Shown here piece by piece: positions 54,086 through 63,143 of a stretch of DNA of 64,000 nucleotides (positions are counted from its first letter, which is position 1; the number at the start of each line of letters is the position of its first letter). Where the stretch lies: contig CAMLJY010000030.1 in NCBI GenBank assembly GCA_946480465.1, positions 1-64,000 of the forward strand. Direction: 5' to 3'. The DNA comes from an uncultured Burkholderiales bacterium. Lineage in GTDB: Bacteria > Pseudomonadota > Gammaproteobacteria > Burkholderiales > Burkholderiaceae. The notes below the pieces were generated by a model. It did not search any database, was not told the DNA's origin, and worked only from the letters and a program-made list of their open reading frames with translations. A program made the position numbers and the translations under genes.

Positions 54086-54487
54086 ATGTCTTTCCCGACT
54101 TCTCGCCGCGCCGCCTGTTGCGTGATCGCGGCCTGCCTCGGTGGCACCGCTGGCGTCGTTCGTGCCGCCCCGTCGCCGGTCGAAATGGCCCGCATCGAGC
54201 GCCTGCTGGTGATGATCGGCTCGCGGCGCGACATGCGCCTGCTGCGCAACGGCACCGAGCATGACACCGATACCGCAGTGTCCTTCCTGCGCGGCAAGCT
54301 CAAGCACCACGCCAGCGGCATCAAGACGGCTGAGGAGTTCATCGACCGCCTGGCTTCGCGCTCGAGCACGACAGGCCAGCTGTACTTGGTGCGGATGTCG
54401 GACGGGCGCCAGATTCCCGCAGGCGACTTCCTGCGCATCGAGCTGGCGCGGCTGGACAAGGCGGCCGCGGCTTCAGCGGCGCGTTGA
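54086..54487 (+). CDS. DUF5329 family secreted protein
   Basis: 133 aa, ATG 54086. A signal peptide (SRRAACCVIAACLGGTAGVVRA) precedes a helical domain PVEMARIERLLVMIGSRRDMRLLRNGTEHD, then AVSFLRGKLKHHASGIKTAEEFIDRLASRSSTTGQLYLVR. This matches the DUF5329 family, periplasmic with no known function. It lies 80 bases after tyrS and 61 bases before the CDF transporter gene. The gene shows normal composition. Confidence 0.82.
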   Translation: MSFPTSRRAACCVIAACLGGTAGVVRAAPSPVEMARIERLLVMIGSRRDMRLLRNGTEHDTDTAVSFLRGKLKHHASGIKTAEEFIDRLASRSSTTGQLYLVRMSDGRQIPAGDFLRIELARLDKAAAASAAR

Positions 54488-54548
54488 CGGTATTCCGGGT
54501 GCGCATGGGCGCCCCGGTCGAGTGGAGCGGCCGGCCGACAATGGCCGT

Positions 54549-55439
54549 ATGAAGGCCTCGTCCTACCTGAAGCTGTCGGTCGTGGTGGCGCTGGCCACCA
54601 TCGTGCTGAAAACTGCCGCCTGGCGCGCGACCGGCTCGGTGGGCCTCCTGTCCGACGCGCTGGAATCGCTGGTGAACCTGGCGGGCGCGCTGTTCGCGCT
54701 GTTGATGGTCACGGTGGCGGCCCAGCCTGCCGACGAGGAGCATCCCTACGGCCACCACAAGGCCGAGTACTTCTCGGCCGGTTTCGAGGGCGTGCTCATC
54801 GTGGCCGCGGCGCTCGCCATCGTGTGGGAGGCGCTTGGCCGCTTCACCCGGGCCGAGCCGCTGCAGTCGCTGGGCCTGGGCGTCGCGCTGTCGGTGGCCG
54901 CTTCGGTGCTGAACGGCGTGCTGGCGGTCGCGATGAAGCGGGCCGCGCACGCGCAGCGCTCGGAGGCACTGGCCGCCGACGCGCGGCACCTGATGACCGA
55001 TGTCTGGACCTCGATCGGCGTCGTCGCTGGTGTCGGCGCGGTGCAGCTCACCGGCTGGCTCTGGCTGGACCCGGTGATCGCGATCGTGGTGGCCGGCAAC
55101 ATCGCCCGGGAGGGCTGGTGGCTCACCCGGCGCTCGGTCGATGGGCTGATGGACCGGGCGATCGAGACGCCGGTGCGGCAGCAGATCGAGCGCACGCTGG
55201 CCGGCTTCGCGCACCCCACCATCCGCTTCGACCACCTGTCGACGCGGCGCGCCGGCCAGCGCCGCTTCGCTGACCTGCACATGCACATGCCGGCGGACTG
55301 GACATTGCGCCGCGCGGCCGCGCTGCGCGGCAACGTGGAACAGGCGCTGATGAGCGCCGTGCCGGGCTTGCGCGTGACGATCCAGCTGCTGCCACTGGAC
55401 GTCGAGGCCCACTTAGCAGACGAAAAGGATCCCTTGTGA
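54549..55439 (+). CDS. Cation diffusion facilitator (CDF) metal transporter
   Basis: 296 aa from ATG 54549. Six membrane helices; [20 protein letters not shown] in helix 2 and [14 protein letters not shown] in helix 5 carry the metal-site residues (Asp, His, Asp). [13 protein letters not shown] is the conserved inter-helix loop. A cytoplasmic C-terminal domain ([23 protein letters not shown]) ends the protein. It exports divalent metal such as zinc, iron or cobalt with proton exchange; the ion is not predictable by eye. The dtd gene overlaps its stop by GTGA. Longer upstream frames lie antisense or in the DUF5329 gene. Confidence 0.9.
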   Translation: MKASSYLKLSVVVALATIVLKTAAWRATGSVGLLSDALESLVNLAGALFALLMVTVAAQPADEEHPYGHHKAEYFSAGFEGVLIVAAALAIVWEALGRFTRAEPLQSLGLGVALSVAASVLNGVLAVAMKRAAHAQRSEALAADARHLMTDVWTSIGVVAGVGAVQLTGWLWLDPVIAIVVAGNIAREGWWLTRRSVDGLMDRAIETPVRQQIERTLAGFAHPTIRFDHLSTRRAGQRRFADLHMHMPADWTLRRAAALRGNVEQALMSAVPGLRVTIQLLPLDVEAHLADEKDPL

Positions 55440-55876
55440 TCGGATTGATTCAACGGGTGGCAGAGGCCCGCGTGACGGTGCATGGCCGCCTGACGGGCGA
55501 GATCGGGCGCGGGCTGCTGGTGCTGGTGTGCGCCGAGTCGGCGGACACGGAGGCGCAGGCGCTGAAGCTGGTCGACAAGCTGTTGAAGCTGCGCATCTTC
55601 AGCGACGAGGCCGGCAAGATGAACCGCAGCGTGGTCGACGTCGGCGGCGGGCTGCTGATCGTCAGCCAGTTCACGCTGGCGGCCGACGTGTCGGGCGGCA
55701 ACCGCCCCAGCTTCACAGGGGCGGCCGGGCCGGAGCTGGGCCGGCGGCTCTACGAGAAGGTGGTGGAACTCGCCCGTGCACGCCACCCCCAGGTGGCGAC
55801 GGGCGAGTTCGGGGCCGACATGAAGGTCGGCCTGGTCAACGACGGACCGGTGACGATCCCGATCCGCATCGTTTGA
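55436..55876 (+). CDS. dtd: D-aminoacyl-tRNA deacylase
   Basis: 146 aa, GTG start 55436. The DTD motifs SQFTL (77-81) and GPVT (137-140) in NDGPVTIPI are both present. [17 protein letters not shown] is the typical start. The enzyme removes D-amino acids, and glycine from tRNA-Ala, from mischarged tRNA in the cytoplasm. It is translationally coupled to the CDF gene. It ends only nine bases before the convergent Bug receptor gene, with no terminator visible between them. Confidence 0.96.
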   Translation: MIGLIQRVAEARVTVHGRLTGEIGRGLLVLVCAESADTEAQALKLVDKLLKLRIFSDEAGKMNRSVVDVGGGLLIVSQFTLAADVSGGNRPSFTGAAGPELGRRLYEKVVELARARHPQVATGEFGADMKVGLVNDGPVTIPIRIV

Positions 55877-55885
55877 GGCGGCCGG

Positions 55886-56854
55886 TCAGTCCGCGTACTG
55901 TCCGGCGGCCTTGATCGCCGGGCCCCACTTGTTGATTTCGGCCTCGACGAATTTCTTGTGCTCGGCCCCGTTCACGCGGGCATCGGTCACCACGACGGCG
56001 CCCAGGGCTTCCTGGCGCTTGATGAACTCAGGCTCCTTCAGCGCCGCCTTCAACGCGGTGTTGACCTTGTCGAGCGTGGCCTTGGGCGTGCCCTTGGGCG
56101 CATACAGGCCGTGCCAGATCGACACGTTGAAGCCCTTCACGCCCGACTCGTCCAGCGTCGGCAGCTTGGCCAGGGCGGGCGTGGTCAGGCGCTTGGTCGT
56201 GGTGACGGCGAAGGCCTTGATCTTGCCGGCCTCGATCTGGCCGGTGGTGTTGGTGGTCTGGTCGCACATGATGTCCACCTGGCCGCCGAGCAGGTCGTTC
56301 ATGGCCGGTGCCGTGCCCTTGTAGGGCACGGTGGTCATGTCGATCTTCAGGTTCTGCTGCAGCAGCAGGCCGCACAGGTGCGATGCGGCGCCCAGGCCGG
56401 CATTGGCGAGGTTGATCTTGCCCTTGTTCTGCTCCAGCCACTTCAGCAGCTCGCTGAAGTTGTTGGCCGGCAGGGTCGGGCGGCCGACGACGGTCATCGG
56501 CACTTCATTGACCAGGCCGGCGTACTCGAAGTCTTCCAGCGTCTTGAAGGGCAGGTTGCGGTACAGCGCGGGCGAGGTCGCCATGCCGATGTGGTGCAGC
56601 AGCAGCGTGTAGCCGTCCGGCGCCGCCTTCGCGACCTTGGACGCGCCCAGCGTGCCGCCGGCGCCGCCGACGTTCTCGATGATGACCGGCTGGCCGAGCT
56701 TCTGGCGCAGCACGTCGCCCAGGTCGCGCGCGACTTTGTCGGTCGGACCGCCCGCGGCGAAAGGCACGACGATCGTGACCGGCTTCTCGGGGTATTCGGC
56801 GAACGCGGCGGTGGCCAGCATCGAGGCCACGGTGGCGATCAGCAGCTTCTTCAT
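55886..56854 (-). CDS. Bug family tripartite tricarboxylate transporter substrate-binding protein
   Basis: 322 aa from ATG 56854, which has AAGGAG just upstream; the frame to 56893 adds a non-signal extension. Signal peptide KKLLIATVASMLATAAFA. Mature part with YPEKPVTIVVPFAAGGPTDKVARDLGDVL and VENVGGAGGTLGASKVAKAAPDGYTLL-like (IIENVGGAG) pattern is the TctC/Bug family. It binds a small organic acid in the periplasm. No TctA/TctB membrane genes are near, as is common for this expanded family in Burkholderiales. Ligand unknown. Confidence 0.92.
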   Translation of the reverse strand: MKKLLIATVASMLATAAFAEYPEKPVTIVVPFAAGGPTDKVARDLGDVLRQKLGQPVIIENVGGAGGTLGASKVAKAAPDGYTLLLHHIGMATSPALYRNLPFKTLEDFEYAGLVNEVPMTVVGRPTLPANNFSELLKWLEQNKGKINLANAGLGAASHLCGLLLQQNLKIDMTTVPYKGTAPAMNDLLGGQVDIMCDQTTNTTGQIEAGKIKAFAVTTTKRLTTPALAKLPTLDESGVKGFNVSIWHGLYAPKGTPKATLDKVNTALKAALKEPEFIKRQEALGAVVVTDARVNGAEHKKFVEAEINKWGPAIKAAGQYAD

Positions 56855-56945
56855 CTCGGTCTCCTTCAGGGCCTGGGACTTGGCCAGTGACATAACGGAA
56901 GCCGGATGCTACGAAAGCGGCGCGCGCGCCGAACGACGGGAACTA

Positions 56946-56973
56946 CCTATGCGCCGCTTGGGGTTTGTGCCAA
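56946..56973 (-). promoter_or_regulatory. Candidate promoter of the Bug receptor gene
   Basis: On the - strand TTGGCA (complement of 56968-56973) matches TTGACA in five of six bases. CATAGG (complement of 56946-56951) follows at 16 bases but is a weak -10. It lies about 92 bases before ATG 56854. Confidence 0.35.
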
Positions 56974-57009
56974 ATCAGAAGCCCGAAGAGGCCCGGGCCG
57001 CCGTGCATT

Positions 57010-58272
57010 TCAGCGGTAACTGCGCGCGTCCTCGATCACCTTGCCGTCGTTGGGCAGCCCGCCGGGTGCGGTGAACTCCACGTCGGCACGCAGCTTGGTG
57101 ACGTCGCGCACGCTCCCGGCGATGGCGCTGGCCAGGCCATCAGGCGCGGAGGCCACCTCGGCTCGCAGGGTCATCTGGTCGTTCGCCATCTCGCCGCTGA
57201 CCACCAGCCGCGCGCGCACGACTTCCGGATGCCGGCGCACGATCTCCGCCACCTGGCTCGGGTGCACGAACATGCCGCGCACCTTGGCGGTCTGGTCGGC
57301 GCGGCCGAGCCAGCCCTTGATGCGCGTGTTCGTGCGGCCGCTGGGGCAGGGGCCGGCCATCACGGCGGACAGGTCTCCGGTGCCGAAGCGGATCAGCGGG
57401 TAGTCCGGGTTCAGCACCGTGACGACGACCTCGCCGACCTCGCCTTCGGGCACCGGGTCGGCGGTGCCCGGACGCACGATCTCCAGGATGACCGCCTCGT
57501 CCAGCACCAGGCCTTCGCGGGCCGGCGTTTCGTAGGCGATCAGGCCGGCATCGGCGGTGGCGTAGCTTTGGTAGGCCTCGATGCCGCGTTCGCGCAGCCA
57601 GTCGCGCAGCGAGGGCGGGAAGGCCTCTCCGCCGACCATGGCCTTGGTCAGCGACCCGATCGGCGCGCCGGTCTCGGCCGCCTTCTCGACCAGGATCTTC
57701 AGGAAGCTGGGCGTGCCGATGTAGCCGTGCGGCTTGAGGTCGGCGATGGCCTGCAGCTGCAGCTCGGTGTTGCCGACGCCGCCGGCGAAGGTGGTGCAGC
57801 CCACCGCATGGGCACCGGCCTCCATCATGGCGCCGGCGGGGGTCAGGTGGTAGCTGAAGCTGCAGTGCGCCAAGTCGCCCGCGCGGAAACCGGCGGCGTG
57901 GATGGAGCGCGCCATGCGCCAGTAGTCGTCCGCCCCGCCCTCCGGCTCGTAGATCGGGCCGGGCGACTGGAAGACGCGGCGCGCGCCGCGGCCACCGGCC
58001 ACGCCGCGCCAGCCGATGGCCGAGTAACCCCCGAAAGGATCGTCCTCGCGGCGCGCCTTCTGCCGCTCCAGCAGCTCGTGCTTGCGCAGCACCGGCAGGG
58101 TGGCCAGCGCGGCCCGGCTGGTGACGGCGGCGGCCTCGACGCCGGCGAGCAGCTCGGCCATCGCCGGGCTGGCGCGCTGCGCCTGCGCCACCTGCGCGGG
58201 CAGCGCTGCCAGCAGCGCGGCTTCGCGGGCGGCCGGGTCGCGCGCCTCCAGGGTGTCGTAGAAGCGGTTCAT
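57010..58272 (-). CDS. Phenylacetate-CoA ligase family protein
   Basis: 420 aa from ATG 58272 with GAGGAAC upstream. It resembles PaaK-type adenylate-forming enzymes: YHLTPAGAMMEAGAHAVGCTTFAGG, GYIGTPSFLKILVEKA, YQSYATADAGLIAYET and LGRADQTAKVRGMFVHPSQV. It lacks the N-terminal 20-30 residues of some relatives but is near the normal 430. It likely activates an aromatic acid to its CoA thioester. The acid cannot be named. It is the last gene of the liv operon and overlaps the preceding small gene by four bases. The frame to 58365 is not used. Confidence 0.85.
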   Translation of the reverse strand: MNRFYDTLEARDPAAREAALLAALPAQVAQAQRASPAMAELLAGVEAAAVTSRAALATLPVLRKHELLERQKARREDDPFGGYSAIGWRGVAGGRGARRVFQSPGPIYEPEGGADDYWRMARSIHAAGFRAGDLAHCSFSYHLTPAGAMMEAGAHAVGCTTFAGGVGNTELQLQAIADLKPHGYIGTPSFLKILVEKAAETGAPIGSLTKAMVGGEAFPPSLRDWLRERGIEAYQSYATADAGLIAYETPAREGLVLDEAVILEIVRPGTADPVPEGEVGEVVVTVLNPDYPLIRFGTGDLSAVMAGPCPSGRTNTRIKGWLGRADQTAKVRGMFVHPSQVAEIVRRHPEVVRARLVVSGEMANDQMTLRAEVASAPDGLASAIAGSVRDVTKLRADVEFTAPGGLPNDGKVIEDARSYR

Positions 58273-58571
58273 CGTTCCTCCTCTGTCCAGCGCGCGAGCC
58301 GGCGCTTCACTTCGTCGGTGAATCTGCGCACCTCCGGGCTGCCGCCCAGCCTGAATGCCTCCCACTCGGGCGTGCCGCCGCGCATCGGACGCTTCGCCAG
58401 CCGGGCGTCGATGTGCTGGTCGGTGGCGGCCAGCTCGATGACGCGCGAGCCTTTCAGCTCGAAAGCGTCGCCGCGTTCGGTCAGGGTGCGAAGGTCGCGC
58501 AGCGTGCGCTTGAGCAGCACCAGCGTCTCGGCGGGCTTGAACGGCGGCAGGGCGAAAAAGTCATCGTTCAT
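58269..58571 (-). CDS. Conserved hypothetical protein (100 aa)
   Basis: 100 aa, ATG 58571. All-helical and charged, with no signal or membrane segment: PPFKPAETLVLLKRTLRDLRTL, then a middle ELKGSRVIELAATDQHIDARLAKRP and a helical tail EVRRFTDEVKRRLARW. I do not recognise a family. It sits between livF and the PaaK-like gene, overlapping the latter by four bases (ATGA), so it is translated in the same operon. It may be an accessory subunit of that ligase. Codon pattern is typical of its neighbours. Confidence 0.7.
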   Translation of the reverse strand: MNDDFFALPPFKPAETLVLLKRTLRDLRTLTERGDAFELKGSRVIELAATDQHIDARLAKRPMRGGTPEWEAFRLGGSPEVRRFTDEVKRRLARWTEEER

Positions 58572-58647
58572 CTGATATCACCTCGGTGACTGCGGCGGGC
58601 CCCGGGCGAACGCCGCGGAATCGGCTTGCCAGGCCGTTTTCGGGGGG

Positions 58648-59457
58648 TCACGCCAACCAGCGCTTGCGGCGCTTGTAGCTCTTGACGTCACGGAAGCTCT
58701 TGCGGTCGCCCCCACCCATGCCCAGGTAGAACTCCTTCACGTCCTCGTTCTCGCGCAGGTCCTTCGCGCTGCCGTCCATCACGATGCGGCCGTTCTCGAG
58801 GATGTAGCCGTAGTCGGCGTAGCGCAGCGCGATGTTGGTGTTCTGCTCGGCCAGCAGGAAGGTCACGCGCTCCTTGGTGTTCAGGTCCTTCACGATCTCG
58901 AACACCTCCTCGACGATCTGCGGCGCCAGGCCCATCGAGGGCTCGTCCAGCAGCACCATCTTCGGGTTGGCCATCAGCGCGCGGCCGATGGCGCACATCT
59001 GCTGCTCGCCGCCGGAGGTGTAGGCGGCCTGCGAGCCGCGCCGCGTCTTCAAACGCGGAAAGTACGCGTACACCTTGTCCAGCGTCCGCTGCACCGCGGC
59101 CTGGCCGTCGCGGCGGGTGTAGGCCCCGGTCAGCAGGTTTTCCTCGATCGTCAGGTGGGCGAAGCAGTGGCGGCCTTCCATCACCTGGATCACGCCGCGG
59201 TCGACCATCTCGGCGGTGCTCAGCCTCTCGATGCGTTCGCCGCGCAGCTCGATCGAGCCCTTGGTGACCTCTCCGCGCTCGCCGGCCAGCAGGTTGCTGA
59301 CGGCGCGCAGCGTCGTCGTCTTGCCCGCGCCGTTGCCGCCGAGCAGCGCCACCACCTTGCCCTCGGGCACCTGCAGCGAGACGCCCTTGAGCACCAGGAT
59401 CACGTGGTTGTAGATGACCTCGATGCCGTTGACGTTCAAAAGGGTCGTCGCGCTCAT
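58648..59457 (-). CDS. livF: Branched-chain amino acid type ABC transporter ATP-binding protein (LivF)
   Basis: 269 aa from ATG 59457; the frame upstream is low-complexity and not used. Walker A GGNGAGKTTT, signature YTSGGEQQM (a variant of LSGGQ), Walker B MVLLDEPSMGLAP, and a switch histidine region replaced by LLAEQNTN as usual for LivF. With livG, livH, livM and the binding protein it drives ATP-dependent uptake. It ends the transport part of the operon. Many aromatic-acid transporters use this same gene set. Confidence 0.92.
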   Translation of the reverse strand: MSATTLLNVNGIEVIYNHVILVLKGVSLQVPEGKVVALLGGNGAGKTTTLRAVSNLLAGERGEVTKGSIELRGERIERLSTAEMVDRGVIQVMEGRHCFAHLTIEENLLTGAYTRRDGQAAVQRTLDKVYAYFPRLKTRRGSQAAYTSGGEQQMCAIGRALMANPKMVLLDEPSMGLAPQIVEEVFEIVKDLNTKERVTFLLAEQNTNIALRYADYGYILENGRIVMDGSAKDLRENEDVKEFYLGMGGGDRKSFRDVKSYKRRKRWLA

Positions 59458-59602
59458 GGTGCTCGCTTCGGTTGCTTCCCGGTGGGGCAGGTCGCCGAAG
59501 GGCGACCCGGGGGCGGTGCTGGCCGGCAGGCCGGACCCGGATCCGGGGCGCCCAGTCCGGCCTGGTGGCCCCGCGGTCGGCCGCCGCATGGCGGCCCGCC
59601 GA

Positions 59603-60937
59603 TCAGGACTGGCAGTCCTGCGGTGCGCGGCGCGTCAGCTTCTTCTCGTTCGCGTACTTGTCCGCGGCTGCCTTGATCATCGGCTTGATGAGCGACTCGT
59701 CCGACTGCATCCAGTCCGACGAGAAGTCCCACTTCTTGCCGTCCCAGGTGTGGATGCGGGCCCAGGTGGCGCCGCGGTGGTCGGCGCAGCTGGTGGAGAT
59801 CGGCCGCATCACGCCGGCGAAGCCCAGCGCGTCCAGCTTCTTCTGGTCCAGCGCCAGGTTCTCGTAGCCCCAGCGCGCCTGCTCGCCGGTCATCACCTTG
59901 CCTTTGCCGTAGCGCTCCTGCGCGCGCTTGACGCCTTCGACTGCCAGCATCGCCGCCGTCAGGCCGCGCATGTAGAGCACCTGGCCGACCTCTTCCTTCG
60001 CACCGGTGCCCTGGCCCTTGCCGTGCACTTCCTTCAGGATCTCCTGAACGATCTTGGCGTTGGGCTCGGCGCCGTGCTGCAGCGCCAGGCCGTTGTAGCC
60101 CTTGGCGCCGTCGCCCACGTCCTTCACGTCGGGTTCGGCCGCGGCCCACCACACGCCGTACATCTTGTCGCGCGGGAAGCCGGTGGCGAGGGCTTCCTTC
60201 AGCGCGGTGGAGTTCATGACGCCCCAGCCCCACAGGAACACGTAGTCGGGGCGGTTCTGGCGGATCTGCAGCCAGGTCGCCTTCTGCTCCACGCCGGGGT
60301 GGGCCACGGGCAGCAGCGTCAGGTCGAAGCCGTGCATCTTGCTGCGCTCCTGCAGCAGCGGGATCGGCTCCTTGCCGTAGGGGCTGTCGTGGTAGACCAG
60401 CGCGATCTTCTTGCCCTTGAGCTTGTCGAGGCCGCCTTCCTTCTTCCCGACGTGCTGGACCAGTACGTCGGCCGCGTCCCAGTAGGTGCCGGTGAGCGGG
60501 AAGTTCCACTTGAACACCATGCCGTCGGTGCTCTCGCTGCGGCCGTAGCCGGCGGTGATCAGCGGGATCTTGTCGCCCGGCGCCTTCTCGGTCAGTGCGA
60601 AGGTGATGCCGGTGGACAGCGGCTGGAACACGGTGGCGCCGCCGTTCTTGCCCTTCAGCCGTTCATAACACTCAACGCCCTTGTCCGTGGCGTAGCCGGT
60701 CTCGCATTCTTCGAAGACCACCTTGACGCCGTTGATGCCGCCCTTGGCATTGACGTACTTCAGGTAGTCCACGTAGCCGTTGGCGAAGGGCACGCCGTTC
60801 GGGGCATAGGCGCCGGTGCGGTAGACCAGCACCGGAAAGAACTGCTCCTTGGCCTGCGCGAAGGCAGGCGCCGTGAGCAGGGTGCTCAGGCCGGCGCCAA
60901 CGATGCCGGCGGCCAGTGCGAGGGATTTGAGTTTCAT
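59603..60937 (-). CDS. livK: ABC transporter substrate-binding protein, branched-chain amino acid type
   Basis: 444 aa from ATG 60937, with GGAGG just upstream. Signal peptide KLKSLALAAGIVGAGLSTLLTAPAFA. The type-1 periplasmic binding fold shows NGYVDYLKYVNAKGGINGVKVVFEECETGY. It is longer than E. coli LivK (about 370), typical of the receptors for aromatic or other organic acids in this family. Binding is periplasmic; the ligand is unknown. The PaaK-like gene in the same operon favours an aromatic acid. The in-frame start at 60970 adds a non-signal extension. Confidence 0.9.
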   Translation of the reverse strand: MKLKSLALAAGIVGAGLSTLLTAPAFAQAKEQFFPVLVYRTGAYAPNGVPFANGYVDYLKYVNAKGGINGVKVVFEECETGYATDKGVECYERLKGKNGGATVFQPLSTGITFALTEKAPGDKIPLITAGYGRSESTDGMVFKWNFPLTGTYWDAADVLVQHVGKKEGGLDKLKGKKIALVYHDSPYGKEPIPLLQERSKMHGFDLTLLPVAHPGVEQKATWLQIRQNRPDYVFLWGWGVMNSTALKEALATGFPRDKMYGVWWAAAEPDVKDVGDGAKGYNGLALQHGAEPNAKIVQEILKEVHGKGQGTGAKEEVGQVLYMRGLTAAMLAVEGVKRAQERYGKGKVMTGEQARWGYENLALDQKKLDALGFAGVMRPISTSCADHRGATWARIHTWDGKKWDFSSDWMQSDESLIKPMIKAAADKYANEKKLTRRAPQDCQS

Positions 60938-61020
60938 GTCTGCCTCCAGAGGGTGGGAACGTGCGTGCACTCGTCAGTGCTTCTTGGATGCCGCCGGGGT
61001 TGTCGACAAGATCTGCGGCG

Positions 61021-62079
61021 TCAATGCGGGAAGGGCCAGAGCCTGAGCTTCTCCTTGCCGATGGACCACAGGCGTGCCAGGCCGTGCGGCTCGACGATCA
61101 GGAAGAAGACGATCAGCGCGCCGAAGATCATGAAGGTGAGATGCGACGCGGCGGCGGTGGACAGTCCCACCGCGACGGTGAGGTTGTCCAGCGCGATCGG
61201 CAGGATGACGATGAAGGCGGCGCCGAAGAAGCTGCCCATGATCGAACCCAGCCCGCCGATGATGACCATGAACAGCAGCTGGAAGGAGCGGTCGATCGAG
61301 AAGGCCGCCGGCTCCCACGAACCCAGGTGCACGAAGCCCCACAGCGCGCCGGCCACGCCGACGAAAAACGAGCTGACCGCGAAGGCGGTGAGCTTGGCGT
61401 GCACCGGGCGGATGCCGATGACGGCGGCGGCGACGTCCATGTCGCGCATCGCCATCCAGGCGCGCCCGATGTGCCCGCGCACGAGGTTCTTCGCCACCAG
61501 GCCGAAGACCAGCACGAAGGCCAGGCAGAACAGGTACTTCTCGGCGGGGGTGTCGATGGTCCAGCCCAACAGCTTCAGCTCGGCCACCGAGACGGAGCCG
61601 GAGGATGAGTCGTTGGTGAACCACTTGATGCGCAGGAACGCCCAGTCGGTGAAGAACTGCGCGGCCAGCGTGGCCACCGCCAGGTACAGGCCCTTGATGC
61701 GCAGCGAGGGGATGCCGAACAGCACGCCGACCACCGTGGCGCACGCACCGCCCAGCAGGATGGCCGGCACCAGCGGCATGCCATCGATGCGGACCACGAA
61801 GTTGTAGGCCGCGTAGGCGCCTACCGCCATGAAGCCGCCGGTGCCCAGCGAGATCTGCCCGCAATAGCCGACCAGGATGTTCAGTCCCAGCGCCGCGAGC
61901 GACAGGATGAGGAAGGGGATCAGGATGGCGCGGAACAGGTACTCCGGCGCGAACAGCGGCACGGCGACCGCTGCCAGCACCAGCAGCGACAGCATGACCA
62001 CGCGGTCCTGCAGGATCGGGAAGATCTGCTGGTCGGCTCGGTACGAGGTCTTGAACTGGCCGTTCTCACGGTAGAGCAT
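61021..62079 (-). CDS. livM: Branched-chain amino acid type ABC transporter permease (LivM)
   Basis: 352 aa. An N-terminal cytoplasmic part (MLYRENGQFKTSYRADQQ) is followed by about ten membrane helices: LNILVGYCGQISLGTGGFMAVGAYAAY and the coupling loop HIGRAWMAMRDMDVAAAVIGIRPVHAKLTAF typical of LivM. A strong AAAGGAA lies upstream. It forms the channel with LivH. It is the third transporter gene of the operon. Confidence 0.94.
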   Translation of the reverse strand: MLYRENGQFKTSYRADQQIFPILQDRVVMLSLLVLAAVAVPLFAPEYLFRAILIPFLILSLAALGLNILVGYCGQISLGTGGFMAVGAYAAYNFVVRIDGMPLVPAILLGGACATVVGVLFGIPSLRIKGLYLAVATLAAQFFTDWAFLRIKWFTNDSSSGSVSVAELKLLGWTIDTPAEKYLFCLAFVLVFGLVAKNLVRGHIGRAWMAMRDMDVAAAVIGIRPVHAKLTAFAVSSFFVGVAGALWGFVHLGSWEPAAFSIDRSFQLLFMVIIGGLGSIMGSFFGAAFIVILPIALDNLTVAVGLSTAAASHLTFMIFGALIVFFLIVEPHGLARLWSIGKEKLRLWPFPH

Positions 62080-62108
62080 GGTCGTTCCTTTTGCCAGTTA
62101 TCCGCCGG

Positions 62109-62195
62109 TCAGGCCCGGTCGATGATCGTTTGGTTTCGGCCTGCTTCGCTCAACTTGCTTCGCACCTGAGCCTTTGCCGAAGAATCACGGGTCAT
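62109..62195 (-). CDS. Small ORF, 28 codons, between livH and livM
   Basis: ATG 62195 lies two bases after the livH stop, and the frame runs to TGA at 62109. The product (MTRDSSAKAQVRSKL... ending NQTIIDRA) is polar and unlike known proteins. Its last residues IIDRA resemble the livH C-terminus IIDRV, so the spacer may hold a small partial duplication. No clear Shine-Dalgarno. It may be only chance. Confidence 0.2.
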   Translation of the reverse strand: MTRDSSAKAQVRSKLSEAGRNQTIIDRA

Positions 62196-62197
62196 GG

Positions 62198-63127
62198 TCA
62201 CACTCGATCGATGATCTTTTCGCCGAACAGGCCCTGGGGCCGCACCAGCAGCACCAGCAGCACGACGACGTAGCCGAACCAGATCTCGATGCCGCCGCCC
62301 ACCATCGGGCCGACGAAGACCTCGGACAGCTTCTCGCCCACGCCCAGGATCAGCCCGCCGATGATGGCGCCCGGCACCGAGGTGAGGCCGCCCAGGATGA
62401 CCACCGGCAGCGCCTTCAGCGCCAGCACCGTCAGCGAGAACTGCACCCCCAGCTTGCTGCCCCAGATGATGCCGGCCACCAGCGCGACGAAGCCCGCCAC
62501 CGACCAGACGATGACCCAGATGCGGCTGAGCGGAATGCCGATGGATTGCGCGGCCTGGTGGTCGTCCGCTACCGCGCGAAGGGCGCGGCCGGTGCCGGTG
62601 TACTGGAAGAACAGGCTCAGCACGAGGACCAGCGCGGCCGCGATCGCGGCGGCGAACAGGTCTTCCTTGTTGACGAGGATGCCGCCCTGGAAGGTGGACT
62701 CGAGCAGGAACAGCGGGTCCTTGGGCAGGCCGATGTCGATCTTGTAGATGTCGCTGCCGAACAGCGTCTGGCCGAAGCCGTCGAGGAAGTAGGTGATGCC
62801 CAGCGTGGCCATCAGGAGCGTCACGCCTTCCTGGTTCACCAGCTTGCCCAGCACCAGGCGCTCGACGAGCCAGGCCACCACCACCATCACCAGCAGCGCG
62901 GCGGCAAAGGCCAGCAGGTTGGCGAGGAACTTGCCGTCCAGCCCCAGCAGCTTCGGAATCCATTCCGAGAAGCGCGCCATCGCCAGTGCGGCGAACAGCA
63001 CCATCGCGCCCTGCGCGAAGTTGAAGACGCCGGAGGCCTTGAAGATCAGCACGAAGCCGAGCGCGACCAGGCCGTAGAGCATGCCGGTCATCAGGCCGCC
63101 GATGAAGGTTTCGAGGAAGAAGGCCAT
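62198..63127 (-). CDS. livH: Branched-chain amino acid type ABC transporter permease (LivH)
   Basis: 309 aa. FLETFIGGLMTGMLYGLVALGFVLIFKASGVFNFAQGAMVLF at the N-terminus is the LivH hallmark; RALRAVADDHQAAQSIGIPLSRIW is the conserved coupling loop for the ATPases. About eight helices. It pairs with LivM as the membrane pore. It lies 16 bases after livG. Its end is separated from livM by 118 bases holding only the small ORF at 62109-62195. Confidence 0.94.
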   Translation of the reverse strand: MAFFLETFIGGLMTGMLYGLVALGFVLIFKASGVFNFAQGAMVLFAALAMARFSEWIPKLLGLDGKFLANLLAFAAALLVMVVVAWLVERLVLGKLVNQEGVTLLMATLGITYFLDGFGQTLFGSDIYKIDIGLPKDPLFLLESTFQGGILVNKEDLFAAAIAAALVLVLSLFFQYTGTGRALRAVADDHQAAQSIGIPLSRIWVIVWSVAGFVALVAGIIWGSKLGVQFSLTVLALKALPVVILGGLTSVPGAIIGGLILGVGEKLSEVFVGPMVGGGIEIWFGYVVVLLVLLVRPQGLFGEKIIDRV

Positions 63128-63143
63128 TGCCGCGCTCCTGGGG

